A stretch of DNA of 64,000 bases. Origin: Polaribacter glomeratus. Lineage in GTDB: Bacteria > Bacteroidota > Bacteroidia > Flavobacteriales > Flavobacteriaceae. Below are positions 20,130 to 28,307 of the stretch, one piece after another. The DNA is taken from contig NZ_MSCM01000002.1 in the NCBI RefSeq assembly GCF_002954665.1, positions 263,319 through 327,318 of the forward strand, read 5' to 3'. The notes below the pieces were generated by a model. That model was not told the origin of the DNA. It saw nothing but the letters and a program-made list of their open reading frames with translations, and did not search any database. The stretch's first letter is position 1. Each line of letters opens with the position of its first letter. A program made the translations under genes and the position numbers.

Positions 20130-20211
20130 GCTCAAGTGGCGGAATTGGTAGACGCGCTGGATTCAAAATCCAGTACTTTCGGGTGTGTGGGTTCGATTCC
20201 CACCTTGAGTA
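20130..20211 (+). tRNA. tRNA-Leu (anticodon CAA)
   Basis: This is an 82-nt class II tRNA. The acceptor GCTCAAG pairs with CTTGAGT, the anticodon stem CTGGA/TCCAG has loop TTCAAAA (CAA), a long variable arm (TACTTTCGGGTGT) follows, and the T loop is TTCGATT. It sits at the boundary between conserved chromosome and accessory DNA. Confidence 0.97.
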
Positions 20212-20221
20212 CACTGTTAAA

Positions 20222-20248
20222 AACCGAAGTTTTACACTTCGGTTTTTT
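20222..20248 (+). terminator. Terminator of tRNA-Leu
   Basis: The stem AACCGAAG / CTTCGGTT is followed by a T run, 10 bp past the tRNA. Confidence 0.85.
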
Positions 20249-20341
20249 GTTTGGGTCAAACATAGGTCAAACAACTGTTTATTTTAACAATTTGAATATA
20301 ATTTTCATTTTTAAAATAAACTCGAAACTTTCTAGACAAAA

Positions 20342-23300
20342 TTAACTTGAATATACTTTCAAATCAATATTCCCAACTGTGTGTAAATAATGATGCGTAT
20401 TCCCTAAAAGTAACATAATGTTTTCAGAACCATTATCTTTTACAAGACTTGGTTGAACAATATAAATATGAAACTTCATCTCTTTTGTCCATTTAGCAGC
20501 ATTCAATAGCAACTCTAATTCTTCTTCAGTACCCTTAATTATCCTACTACAAGACACTCCATTTTTAGTCTTAATTTTCCTTCTCAAAAGATGGTCAAAA
20601 AAGTCTTTCCCATTACGATATTTCCAATTTAGAGATTTCTGTGCCTGACCACATACTTCATAGAAATTACTAATATCATTTCCAGTACGACCATTTTTCG
20701 CATATTTTAAATGAAATAAATGAATATCTATTTTTTTATCTTCATCATTAATGCCTATTACATCTGCAATCTCTCCCGAACCATCATCATCATATATTAT
20801 CTGAAAATCATCTCTAATCTCATTAATAAAATGATACTGTATTGAATCCGTTTCATAAGGGTGGATTCCTTGTGCTTCTTTGTTAATTGCAACTCCAGTC
20901 CAATCGTGTGAAATAATATTGTCTAATGAAATTCCAGCAACTCCTTCTTTTGGAACTACATAACTATTTTGGAATAATTGACCTCCATTCGCAAACCAAA
21001 TTGTTGGAGTAAAAGCTTGGAAGAAATCGGTTAAACTTTCTGTTTTATTTCCGTAATTAATTGTAGGTCTTTCGACAGAGTCTTTTCTAATTTCATGAAA
21101 TTTAACTTCCTCTCCATCAATTGTTTTAGTACCTAATATTAATTCGTACTCAATATTATAATCTTCACATTTAAAAGAAAAACGTAAAGGCGTATTATTT
21201 GGAGTATCCACTACATTTAATTCAGAATTAGATAAATCATAAACACTTCCATTAATATGAATAACAAACCTATTTTCTGCGTACTCATACATTTCATGAT
21301 GCCATTCAATAGCAATTGGAATAGCCTCTGGTCTTTCAGTAATTATAACAGGAACAAGTGTATTTTCTAATACAGTATTTGGGTTGATATTAGAATTTTC
21401 TAACACATCTCCTATTTTTTGACACCATTGGGTTAGTTCATTTAAGTTCCCTCTTAAGTATGACCAAACTTTTCCTTTTACAGAACACCCTAATGAGACT
21501 TTTTCCCCATCTTTAAATCCAATTCCAAAAACATTGTTTTTTATTAATGTTCCTTGCTCTAAAAGTTTTAATCCATCTTGAACTCCTTTTCCAAAAAATG
21601 ATTGAAAACTAATATCTCGTCCAGTACCCTTTCTTGCGCCAACGTTATAAAGTGTCAATCTTTTAATATCATGAAATATCTTAAACATATCCATTCCATT
21701 AATCATGCTAAATTCATCACCAAAAATCGCTTGAACTAATTTATCAGTAGATAAATTCTTTAGTGAAGAGTGTATGAATACTAAATTCTTATCAGGTCTA
21801 AAGTCCCAATGAATAACAGCCATATTCCATTCCATATTTTGAACAACATCAAAATCTCCCCACTCAACATTATTTAATTTTCCTAAAATAATAACTAACG
21901 TATTTTTTTCAGAATTGTGTTTACTAAATTGATGTTCGTAAGTACCTATATTATTAATTCCCTCTCTCCAATTGTTGGGATTCCAATCGTTTCCGTTATT
22001 ACGATATACAACGGAACTCATTGCTGGATTAATGTTCTGAAAAGGAATATTAGAATTTTCTAAATCGTGAAAACCTTCTAAAAATTCTTGGAAATTAATT
22101 TCTTTATCTGTAGCTCCTTCACTCATATTTGGAAGCAACAAATTCCAATCTGCATTTTTAGCATAAAGATGATTTAACTCTTGTTGAATAGGTGGGTAAG
22201 CGATATTTGTTATAAAACTCGCAGTACCAAGACTATTAAACGATGTCCTAGTAAATCGCCCAACAAATTGAAGGGTAATTGGTAAACTTTGCCTTTCATC
22301 ATGTATTGCTGCAATTTTCAATTCAGGAAGATCAAATCCTTCACCTAACATATTTACACAAACAATAATACTATGTTTTTTAGCTTTAATTGCGTTAACC
22401 TTATCTTTTAATCCTGCCACTCCTGTATATACCATAACAGGGTTTAAATCTTTATATTCTCTATAATATTCAAAAACTTCAATTGCTCTGTTTTTTGAAA
22501 CACATCTAGCCATTATTATATGCTGATAACCATTTGCAATATCTTCTCGAAGTTTAGCGACAGCTTTTATTGCAATTTTTCTATCAGCTTCTGCCTTGTC
22601 ATATTCTCTAATTGGCAAGAAATTAATTTTTTTATAATATTCTTGTCTTTGAGCTTCTTTAAGAGAAAAATTAAATATGAATTTTCCTTCTAAATTTTTG
22701 CCATCATTTCTAAAGGGAGTTGCTGTAAATAAAAATACTTTTTCATTATCAAAAAGCTTTATAAATTTTTTCCATGTACTTGCTTCAGAATGATGCGCTT
22801 CATCCACAAACAAATGGCTAAATGCTTTAGATATTGCTAATTGCTTACCATGTGTACTTCCTGCAAGGATACTCATGGTTGTAACAACGACATTCGTTTT
22901 AGAAATAAAATCTAAAAGTTCTTCTTCATTTTCAAATTTTTGATTTATAACACCAACAATAGGATTGTGACAAGTCTCATCTACCATTCCAAATTCCCTT
23001 AATAATCCAAGAGTAAAAAACTTATTTGATAATTGAGTACGTAAAGAATCTGAAGGAACGGCTACTAATAGTTTATTACATTCATTTGCAACTAATGTTG
23101 ATAACATCGTCTCTGTTTTACCTGTACCAGTAGGCATTACAACAATTCCTTTTTCTTCAGGGTTTTGGACATGAGCTAATATCGAATACAAAGCTCCTAT
23201 TTGAGGAGGACGTAATCCATTGATATTATTTTCTACATCCTCTTTTACAAACTTAAATTTGTTCTTCCATGAATTAAGAACCTCTTGAGGGGTTAAGTTT

Positions 23301-23590
23301 TCAAACGAAGGATGTTTTAACCATCTCGTAATTTTTAAAAAACCAGATTCAAAATCTCTTTTAGTAGGTTTTCTACTTGTTAATATTGCGTAATTACAAT
23401 CTTCAGGAACTACACCATTTGAGTTACTTGTTAAAAAATATGATTCCCCTTCAGATGATACGATAAATGGATTGTTTTGAACAAACTCAAAAGATTTAAC
23501 ATCTGATGATTCTTCATAATACTGTTTAATAAAATTTTTATCTTTTGAGTAAATTAATTTTTCAATTTTTGGTGTATTGATTTTTATCAT
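20342..23590 (-). CDS. Large DEAD/DEAH-box helicase with possible C-terminal nuclease domain
   Basis: This 1082-residue protein is the first accessory gene beyond tRNA-Leu. The helicase core is clear: Walker A VVMPTGTGKTETML (about residue 150-165), DEAH box LFVDEAHHSE, motif III LFTATPFRN, and motif VI LQFVGRFTRTSF. The roughly 600 residues after the core match no domain I can name. Near the C terminus, SGEIADVIGI followed by KIDIHLFHLKYAK resembles a PD-(D/E)xK nuclease core in which HLK takes the place of the ExK motif. It is alone in its transcription unit. The architecture and position suggest a restriction- or defence-type helicase-nuclease, but no known system is recognised. Confidence 0.7.
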   Translation of the reverse strand: MIKINTPKIEKLIYSKDKNFIKQYYEESSDVKSFEFVQNNPFIVSSEGESYFLTSNSNGVVPEDCNYAILTSRKPTKRDFESGFLKITRWLKHPSFENLTPQEVLNSWKNKFKFVKEDVENNINGLRPPQIGALYSILAHVQNPEEKGIVVMPTGTGKTETMLSTLVANECNKLLVAVPSDSLRTQLSNKFFTLGLLREFGMVDETCHNPIVGVINQKFENEEELLDFISKTNVVVTTMSILAGSTHGKQLAISKAFSHLFVDEAHHSEASTWKKFIKLFDNEKVFLFTATPFRNDGKNLEGKFIFNFSLKEAQRQEYYKKINFLPIREYDKAEADRKIAIKAVAKLREDIANGYQHIIMARCVSKNRAIEVFEYYREYKDLNPVMVYTGVAGLKDKVNAIKAKKHSIIVCVNMLGEGFDLPELKIAAIHDERQSLPITLQFVGRFTRTSFNSLGTASFITNIAYPPIQQELNHLYAKNADWNLLLPNMSEGATDKEINFQEFLEGFHDLENSNIPFQNINPAMSSVVYRNNGNDWNPNNWREGINNIGTYEHQFSKHNSEKNTLVIILGKLNNVEWGDFDVVQNMEWNMAVIHWDFRPDKNLVFIHSSLKNLSTDKLVQAIFGDEFSMINGMDMFKIFHDIKRLTLYNVGARKGTGRDISFQSFFGKGVQDGLKLLEQGTLIKNNVFGIGFKDGEKVSLGCSVKGKVWSYLRGNLNELTQWCQKIGDVLENSNINPNTVLENTLVPVIITERPEAIPIAIEWHHEMYEYAENRFVIHINGSVYDLSNSELNVVDTPNNTPLRFSFKCEDYNIEYELILGTKTIDGEEVKFHEIRKDSVERPTINYGNKTESLTDFFQAFTPTIWFANGGQLFQNSYVVPKEGVAGISLDNIISHDWTGVAINKEAQGIHPYETDSIQYHFINEIRDDFQIIYDDDGSGEIADVIGINDEDKKIDIHLFHLKYAKNGRTGNDISNFYEVCGQAQKSLNWKYRNGKDFFDHLLRRKIKTKNGVSCSRIIKGTEEELELLLNAAKWTKEMKFHIYIVQPSLVKDNGSENIMLLLGNTHHYLHTVGNIDLKVYSS

Positions 23591-23891
23591 GCAAGTCTTT
23601 TTTTTAACGACTGTATTAAATAATTATAATACAGACTTGTAATTTAGTAAAAAAGAATTACAAAAACTCACCGATTTTTCCAGCATTTTAAACGTATTTC
23701 CGTAAAAATTAAATTTTATTACTAGAATAACTTATTCAGTCCAAAGTCGTTTGAGGACTTTTAGCCATTTAACCATCGATTGATCAAGTTGAAAATTCTT
23801 TTAAAACATCGCTAGGTAAGATAACTTTTGGGTAGTTCTATGTAACATTTCAAAAGCATTTTTAGAAATAAGAATTCTATTTACCTAAAAA
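23591..23891. other. Non-coding gap upstream of the helicase
   Basis: Just upstream of the helicase start is an 8-bp hairpin (CTGTATTA / TAATACAG, about 23611-23634) that could be an operator. The rest shows no coding frame of useful length. Confidence 0.35.
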
Positions 23892-23928
23892 AATAAAGAC
23901 AGTAGGATAAATCATCTTGTCTTTTATT
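23892..23928 (-). terminator. Terminator of the XRE gene
   Basis: The stem AAAGACA / TGTCTTT, extended by AATA/TATT with one bulge, lies 12 bp past the stop at 23940. The T tract on the minus strand is weak. Confidence 0.45.
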
Positions 23929-23939
23929 ATTGATTCTAA

Positions 23940-24227
23940 TTAAGTTGTTTTTTCTCTTTCTAAATCCTCAAAAAAATCACTTAAACTCATTTGATGAGCA
24001 TCTAGTATTTTTAATAGGCTCTGAAAGGTGAAATTAGTCCCCTTTTCCATCCTCCAATACTGCATTCTTGTAATTCCATGTTCGATTGCAAAATTTTCAT
24101 AGCTGGTATATCCTTTTTCAATTCTTATTTTTTCTAGTTTTTTAGCAATTTGTTCTATTCTAGGATCAAGTCTTTTTTCTGCTTTAGTGTCTTTTTTTGC
24201 CATTTCTGTGGAATTTGTTCCCAACAA
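23940..24227 (-). CDS. XRE-family helix-turn-helix regulator
   Basis: The 95-residue protein has one HTH_XRE domain: RIEQIAKKLEKIRIEKGYTS with recognition region ENFAIEHGITRMQYWRMEKG and SLLKILDAHQMSLSDFF. It starts at 24227, but an internal ATG at residue 9 (MAKKDTKAEK) gives the same domain and may be the real start. It is divergent from the outer-membrane gene at 24327 and may control it. A partner for the helicase is also possible. Confidence 0.75.
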   Translation of the reverse strand: MLGTNSTEMAKKDTKAEKRLDPRIEQIAKKLEKIRIEKGYTSYENFAIEHGITRMQYWRMEKGTNFTFQSLLKILDAHQMSLSDFFEDLEREKTT

Positions 24228-24273
24228 AGATGGTTTTTTATCATTTTTTATGTTACCACTTATAATTTACCAC

Positions 24274-24301
24274 TTTTATAAACATTTATTTCTTATGTTT
24301 G
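24274..24301 (+). promoter_or_regulatory. Promoter of the beta-barrel gene
   Basis: TATGTTTG at 24294-24301 is a full TAnnTTTG box. TTTT at 24274-24277 is a weak -33 element at 16 bp. The start codon follows 25 bp downstream. Confidence 0.6.
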
Positions 24302-24326
24302 CTTTATTAACTCAAAATTTTACAAT

Positions 24327-24812
24327 ATGAAAAAAACACAAAAACTAATGCTTGTTGTCCTTTTTGGGCTAACTTTTACTTTGCAAGCACAGGAAAAAAG
24401 ATCAATTGCTAATCTTCAATTAGGAATTGGTGGAACAGTTGAAGGCACAAGCGTTAAAACGCCAGCCGTTTATGGAAGTTATGAATACTTTCCTTGGGAC
24501 AATCTCTCTATAGGTGGTCTCATTGGGTACTCTACGTTAAACATTAAAATTGAAAATGCCTTTGGAGATGATATAGACAATGATTCTTCTAATTTCGTTG
24601 CTGGTGGGTTAATGAACTACTATTTCTACCAAGATGAAAAACTTGAATTTTATAGTCATATAGCTTTGGGTTACGCTAGCGGATTAACAGCAAGTTTATT
24701 CTACGAATTTGGAGCAGGTGGTCGATATAAATTATCAGATTCTTTGTATCTAAATTCAGAAATAGGTATTGGACTTTCCCTACTGAAAGTTGGGGTAACA
24801 TTTCAACTCTAA
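24327..24812 (+). CDS. Outer-membrane beta-barrel protein (small, OmpX/OmpA-like barrel)
   Basis: This 161-residue protein starts with a Sec signal (MKKTQKLMLVVLFGLTFTLQ, cleavage near AQA). The mature part alternates hydrophobic and polar residues with aromatic girdles (VYGSYEYFPW, GGLMNYYFYQ, LYLNSEIGIGL) and ends in a beta-strand (GVTFQL). This is the pattern of an 8-strand porin-like barrel of the type often annotated as an outer-membrane beta-barrel domain. Its function is unknown. The next gene follows in 30 bp. Confidence 0.7.
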   Translation: MKKTQKLMLVVLFGLTFTLQAQEKRSIANLQLGIGGTVEGTSVKTPAVYGSYEYFPWDNLSIGGLIGYSTLNIKIENAFGDDIDNDSSNFVAGGLMNYYFYQDEKLEFYSHIALGYASGLTASLFYEFGAGGRYKLSDSLYLNSEIGIGLSLLKVGVTFQL

Positions 24813-24842
24813 AAATTAATTAAGTATTTAAAACTTCAAAAA

Positions 24843-25418
24843 ATGAAAAAACAATTCTTAATTATTATCTGTTCATTAGCATTTACATTAAATGCATGCA
24901 GTCAAAAATTAACAAAATCAGAAGCTCTTAAAATTGTTAAAGCTAATAATATAACCCTAGACTGTTATTGTGAAATTAATATTTCAACAAGAAGTACTTG
25001 GAAATCTTATAAGGAAGATGTAAAGGTTATTAAAGCTTTAGAACGAGAAGGAATTATAACAAGTTCTAATTATAAAGATAGATTATCACAATTGGATAGA
25101 ACTGGTCATACTGTTGTCAAAATACACCCATTAGAAAGAGCAACTTATGAATATGGCTTTGAGAAAAGACCTACGGGTTTTGGAGGAGAAAAAGCAAAGG
25201 TTTTATATTCAAAAGCAAGTATAAGTAAAGTATTAGGTATTTCATTATCTAATAATGATAAAGAAGCAAGAGTCTTGATAGAGATTCAGTATGATCATTC
25301 TCCTTTTGCTGGACTGGTAGGAAGAAAATCTTTTCCTAGTCAATGCCATCAAAAGCAAATTGAGGAAAAAGAAATTACCTTAATCAAATATGATACAGGT
25401 TGGAGAATTAAAAAATAG
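24843..25418 (+). CDS. Unrecognised lipoprotein-like secreted protein
   Basis: I do not recognise this 191-residue protein. It has a signal peptide with a lipobox-like LNACSQ, so it is probably an outer-membrane or periplasmic lipoprotein. The mature part is basic and beta-rich, with two cysteines in LDCYCEINIS and one in PSQCHQK. It shares the operon of the upstream beta-barrel gene and is followed 46 bp later by a strong terminator. Confidence 0.55.
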   Translation: MKKQFLIIICSLAFTLNACSQKLTKSEALKIVKANNITLDCYCEINISTRSTWKSYKEDVKVIKALEREGIITSSNYKDRLSQLDRTGHTVVKIHPLERATYEYGFEKRPTGFGGEKAKVLYSKASISKVLGISLSNNDKEARVLIEIQYDHSPFAGLVGRKSFPSQCHQKQIEEKEITLIKYDTGWRIKK

Positions 25419-25464
25419 TAGTTTTTGAACTAACACTATTGCTATCGTTCTAATGTCCTTTAGA

Positions 25465-25506
25465 AAAAAATGTCCTAAATCGTTCCTCACTTTTAGGACA
25501 TTTTTT
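25465..25506. terminator. Bidirectional terminator
   Basis: A 9-bp stem TGTCCTAAA / TTTAGGACA is extended by A/T pairs, with an A run before and a T run after. It ends the lipoprotein operon. Confidence 0.85.
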
Positions 25507-25589
25507 AATCTCGATGACGTAAGTCGAACTGCGTTTTCTTTTAGCGACATCGATGTGCGAAACGTAAAATTCATTTTTTATGAATTTTG

Positions 25590-25636
25590 CAAGATTGCAA
25601 GTTGCTACAAACTTCGTTTTTGAACTTGCTATCTTG
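25590..25636. other. Inverted repeat next to the mobilisation operon, candidate oriT
   Basis: Arms CAAGATTGCAAGTT and AACTTGCTATCTTG pair over 14 bp with one mismatch and a 19-nt loop. A second short palindrome (AAAGGG/CCCTTT, 25639-25653) follows. The site lies between two strong terminators and beside the relaxase operon, as expected for an oriT. No nic site is proven. Confidence 0.35.
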
Positions 25637-25670
25637 GCAAAGGGATTCCCTTTTGCATTACCCTTCTACC

Positions 25671-25709
25671 AAAAAAAAGACAGAATGCAATCGCATTCTG
25701 TCTTTTTTC
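25671..25709. terminator. Bidirectional terminator of the mobilisation operon
   Basis: A perfect 11-bp stem AGACAGAATGC / GCATTCTGTCT with an AATC loop is flanked by A and T runs. It lies about 20 bp past the stop of the DUF4240 gene. Confidence 0.9.
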
Positions 25710-25729
25710 TATTTGATTTCAATAAATTA

Positions 25730-26230
25730 TTATCTCTCCAAACCTTTGTCCTTATTATGATTTTGATTATTTTCAATCTGTTGTAATCTTCGATGCTTTT
25801 GAACAAAAGCATACCATTCTAAATCGCTTTCTGTTCTATTATCTTCATAGGCGATTTGTGGAAGGCCATCTAATTCGTTTAGATAAGCTCTTCCTACCAC
25901 AAATAATTTAGGGTCATTTAAAGTTAGTAAATGGGCTGGTGACTGTTTCGTTTTCTTGTAATGATTTTCTCCTAATGAAATGACCCAATTTTTAAATCCA
26001 CTCAAGGCAGTTCTATTGTCTCCATATTTCATCATAAATGCAATCTCATTAAATTGAGGTGTATTTAATTCCCTCTTTAAATCAGTTAATTTTTGATGAA
26101 AACCAAGAATTTGATTTTGCTTTAAAGTTGTCAAAATTTCTAATATTGCATCTCCTTGTTCATTTTTATCAATACTATTTTTTTGAACAATTGATTTTTC
26201 TATGATATCCCAAAATTGTGTTGTTTCCAT
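25730..26230 (-). CDS. DUF4240 domain protein, last gene of the mobilisation operon
   Basis: The 166-residue protein matches the DUF4240 pattern: an N-terminal FWDII block, the central FNEIAFMMKYGDNRTALSGF with a FKNWVISLG segment after it, and a late DPKLFVVGRAYLNE. The biochemical role of the family is unknown. It is the last gene of the operon running from 32797 to 25730. Its C terminus, NHNKDKGLER, shares the final Leu-Glu-Arg with other proteins of the operon although the codons differ (TTG GAG AGA here). Confidence 0.65.
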   Translation of the reverse strand: METTQFWDIIEKSIVQKNSIDKNEQGDAILEILTTLKQNQILGFHQKLTDLKRELNTPQFNEIAFMMKYGDNRTALSGFKNWVISLGENHYKKTKQSPAHLLTLNDPKLFVVGRAYLNELDGLPQIAYEDNRTESDLEWYAFVQKHRRLQQIENNQNHNKDKGLER

Positions 26231-26248
26231 AATTAATATTTAAGGTAA

Positions 26249-26581
26249 TTACCTTTCTAAATTTCGATCCTGCTCTTTAGTATAGCGTTGTTTTTGTAAT
26301 CCATCCAATCGCTTCTGCTCTATTGTAAGTTCTTTTAATTTTGATTTGTCAATTCCTAGCGTAGTCAATCGAAATTTTCTGTTTTTAAATAATACTCCTG
26401 TTAGTTTATTCTTTCGATAATAAGGATTTAGTTTATTGGCTATTAACTTTTGTGCTAAGGCACTTAATGAGTTAGATTGTTTAGCTAATTTTTGAATTTG
26501 TCTACTCAATAGTTCCTTTTCAGATAGCACACCTCTTTTCATTTTCATATGCACTTCTTTTTGAGATAATTTTAGTGTCAC
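26249..26581 (-). CDS. Relaxase C-terminal ORF, probably fused to the upstream ORF by -1 frameshift
   Basis: This 110-codon ORF opens at a GTG that overlaps the upstream stop (GTGA). It is Lys/Gln/Leu-rich and helical, typical of relaxase C-terminal regions, and ends in KEQDRNLER. In the -1 frame the upstream relaxase ORF reads straight into it at an A9 run that contains A_AAA_AAG (about 26585-26595). It is therefore probably the second half of one relaxase, produced by ribosomal slippage or separated by a one-base deletion. Independent translation from GTG or from internal ATG codons is the alternative. Confidence 0.5.
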   Translation of the reverse strand: MTLKLSQKEVHMKMKRGVLSEKELLSRQIQKLAKQSNSLSALAQKLIANKLNPYYRKNKLTGVLFKNRKFRLTTLGIDKSKLKELTIEQKRLDGLQKQRYTKEQDRNLER

Positions 26582-27099
26582 TTCTTTTTTTTTAAGTGAT
26601 TTACAACGGAGTTAGAAAGTTCTGGATATTTACTTTGTTGGTAGTTCTGCAGTCTAATTTTAAAATCTTTGAAGTCCTTCCTGCTTATTCTTGTTGATTT
26701 TCCATCTAGTCCAACCCCTGAAATTACAAAATGAAGGTGTATGGATTCCTCCCAATGCACACCACAAACGCCTAAAGAATCACTTCGATTCCTTAAATAC
26801 CACTTGGCGATATCTTGGAGTTTTCCTTTTGTTAATTGTAAGTTATCTTCTTTAGAGAAAGCAACAATTTCGTGTCTTAAAACAGTTCTGTTTTTATGCT
26901 CAAATAGTCTATTCGCATCATTTTTTTGAAATAGGTCTACCCATCTTTCAGCATTGTAACCTCGAATATTTCTTTTAACAATTAAAGTTTCTCTATTTCC
27001 AATTTGGTCTTGCAACTTTTCTGGTGAAAAAACATAATTGATGAGTTTCTTTATAGCAATATGCTTATTACTTTTATGTTAAATGGCTTTTACTATCAT
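26578..27099 (-). pseudogene. Relaxase (HUH mobilisation nuclease), N-terminal part with in-frame stop at codon 7
   Basis: The HUH metal-binding motif is visible in GVHWEESIHLHFVISG, and the Arg/Lys-rich flanks fit MobA/BmgA-like Bacteroidota relaxases that nick oriT. The longest open reading begins only at a TTG (27015). Upstream codons continue in frame as convincing protein (IAIKKLINYVFSPEK) back to an ATG at 27099, which overlaps the stop of the MobC-like gene (ATGA). Codon 7 of that frame is TAA (27079-27081). The gene thus appears to have lost its N terminus by one nonsense change, unless it restarts at TTG or ATT. Its 3' end runs into the ORF at 26581 by a -1 shift. Confidence 0.65.
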
Positions 27100-27500
27100 A
27101 AAGCTTCTTCAATCATTTCTAATTTCTTTAATATTTGATTAGGGTTGAGTGTTATATTTTCTTGGATTGACTCTTCAATGTCATCAATCAATTCAAAGAG
27201 TATTGATTTGATATTCTTATTATTCAACTGATGTTTTTGTAATGCTCTTATTTTTATCAGTTTTGAAACTTTTAGACCTTCTTGAGCTGCTAACGTTTTA
27301 AAAAAATGATGCTGGTCTTTTGTAATACGAAATGTAATCTGAAAATGTTTCTTCTTATACATTTCTTGGTACTGCTTTTGATATTCAATTCGATAATTTT
27401 TCTTGGCTTCTTCAATTTCTTGCTTTGAAGGATTTTTATCTTTGAAAACAACATCCATATATTGATATACACTCTCAAGATTTAGCACATTATTTTCCAT
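27096..27500 (-). CDS. MobC-like relaxosome accessory protein
   Basis: This 134-residue basic protein has a ribbon-helix-helix-like core (FQITFRITKDQHHFF then LAAQEGLKVSKLIKIRAL), as in Bacteroidota MobC/relaxosome accessory proteins that bind oriT and assist the relaxase. Its stop overlaps the proposed relaxase ATG (ATGA, 27096-27099), which supports both the pairing and the relaxase start. It starts 30 bp downstream of the next operon gene. Confidence 0.65.
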   Translation of the reverse strand: MENNVLNLESVYQYMDVVFKDKNPSKQEIEEAKKNYRIEYQKQYQEMYKKKHFQITFRITKDQHHFFKTLAAQEGLKVSKLIKIRALQKHQLNNKNIKSILFELIDDIEESIQENITLNPNQILKKLEMIEEAL

Positions 27501-27529
27501 TGATTTTCTAATTTTTACTTGTTCTTTTT

Positions 27530-27862
27530 TTATCGTTCTTGTTCCATTTCCTTATGTAATGTTGAATGCTCCTCGATTTTTTCTAAATCTTGTAATCGGT
27601 TTTTAGGTATTACAATTGATTTATTTCTCTTCTCTAAATATTGGGCAGCTGCGATTGCTCCATCGTCTTCTATTCCTTTTTCAAGCAATCTCTTTTTTTG
27701 CTGTCTTTTCTCTTTTGTTTTTATGGCTTTTTGATGTACTTTATTGAAAATTCTATCTTTTACTTTTTTACTGTAATCAATAGCATCTACAAGTCCTTTT
27801 TCAGTAAACGCTATAAGTTCAGGAACGCCAAATAACCATAAGTTTTGCTTTTTACTTTTCAT
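27530..27862 (-). CDS. Small basic mobilisation-operon protein, unrecognised
   Basis: I do not recognise this 110-residue protein. It is highly charged, with a lysine/arginine-rich helical centre (KVKDRIFNKVHQKAIKTKEK) suggesting DNA or protein binding. The C terminus is EMEQER, related to the LER tails of its neighbours. Its place directly before the MobC-like gene argues for a role in mobilisation. Confidence 0.55.
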   Translation of the reverse strand: MKSKKQNLWLFGVPELIAFTEKGLVDAIDYSKKVKDRIFNKVHQKAIKTKEKRQQKKRLLEKGIEDDGAIAAAQYLEKRNKSIVIPKNRLQDLEKIEEHSTLHKEMEQER

Positions 27863-27887
27863 AATTTTATTGGTGTTTCAAAAAGTA

Positions 27888-28262
27888 CTAACGCTCTAAT
27901 TCTTCTGACTGCTCTCTATTTCTTTTGAACTTTTCAAAATCAAAGTCTCCACTTAAGCAGATTGGATTTAAGACTTGTTCTAAAGTAATTTCTTCAAAAT
28001 AAAGTTCTCTTTGTATGGAAAGCCCAAAGTGAAGTTTTCGTGCTTCTAACTTTGGAATAGAGAAAAATTCCCAATCATCTGCATACTCCCTTCCTGTAAC
28101 ATATCCATAGCAAGTTTTCGTTTTAGCATCATATTCTGATGCGTACCAAATTTCATTTCCACAAGGATTTAAAAATTTTGCAAGAAATAATGTTTGATCT
28201 AGTGCTGTATCCTCTTTAGCCTCTGAAAATCTTCTTTCTAATTCTGGTGTTATTAATTTCAT
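27888..28262 (-). CDS. DUF2958 domain protein
   Basis: This 124-residue protein is a complete DUF2958 member: start MKLITPELERRF, AKFLNPCGNEIWYASEYD, YGYVTG, WEFFSIPKLE and FGLSIQRELYF. The family is frequent on conjugative elements and phage-like plasmids, and its function is unknown. A second, broken copy lies immediately upstream. The C-terminal tail is NREQSEELER, encoded with codons unlike those of the neighbouring LER tails. Confidence 0.8.
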   Translation of the reverse strand: MKLITPELERRFSEAKEDTALDQTLFLAKFLNPCGNEIWYASEYDAKTKTCYGYVTGREYADDWEFFSIPKLEARKLHFGLSIQRELYFEEITLEQVLNPICLSGDFDFEKFKRNREQSEELER

Positions 28263-28307
28263 AATTGTTAAATCTTGATAATTATAATTCCTTAATATTT
28301 CTATAAA

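Noticed and set aside
20130..20345. tRNA-Leu as the attachment site of the downstream genes
   Set aside because: No second copy of the tRNA 3' end was found in the window, so a boundary is possible but not shown.
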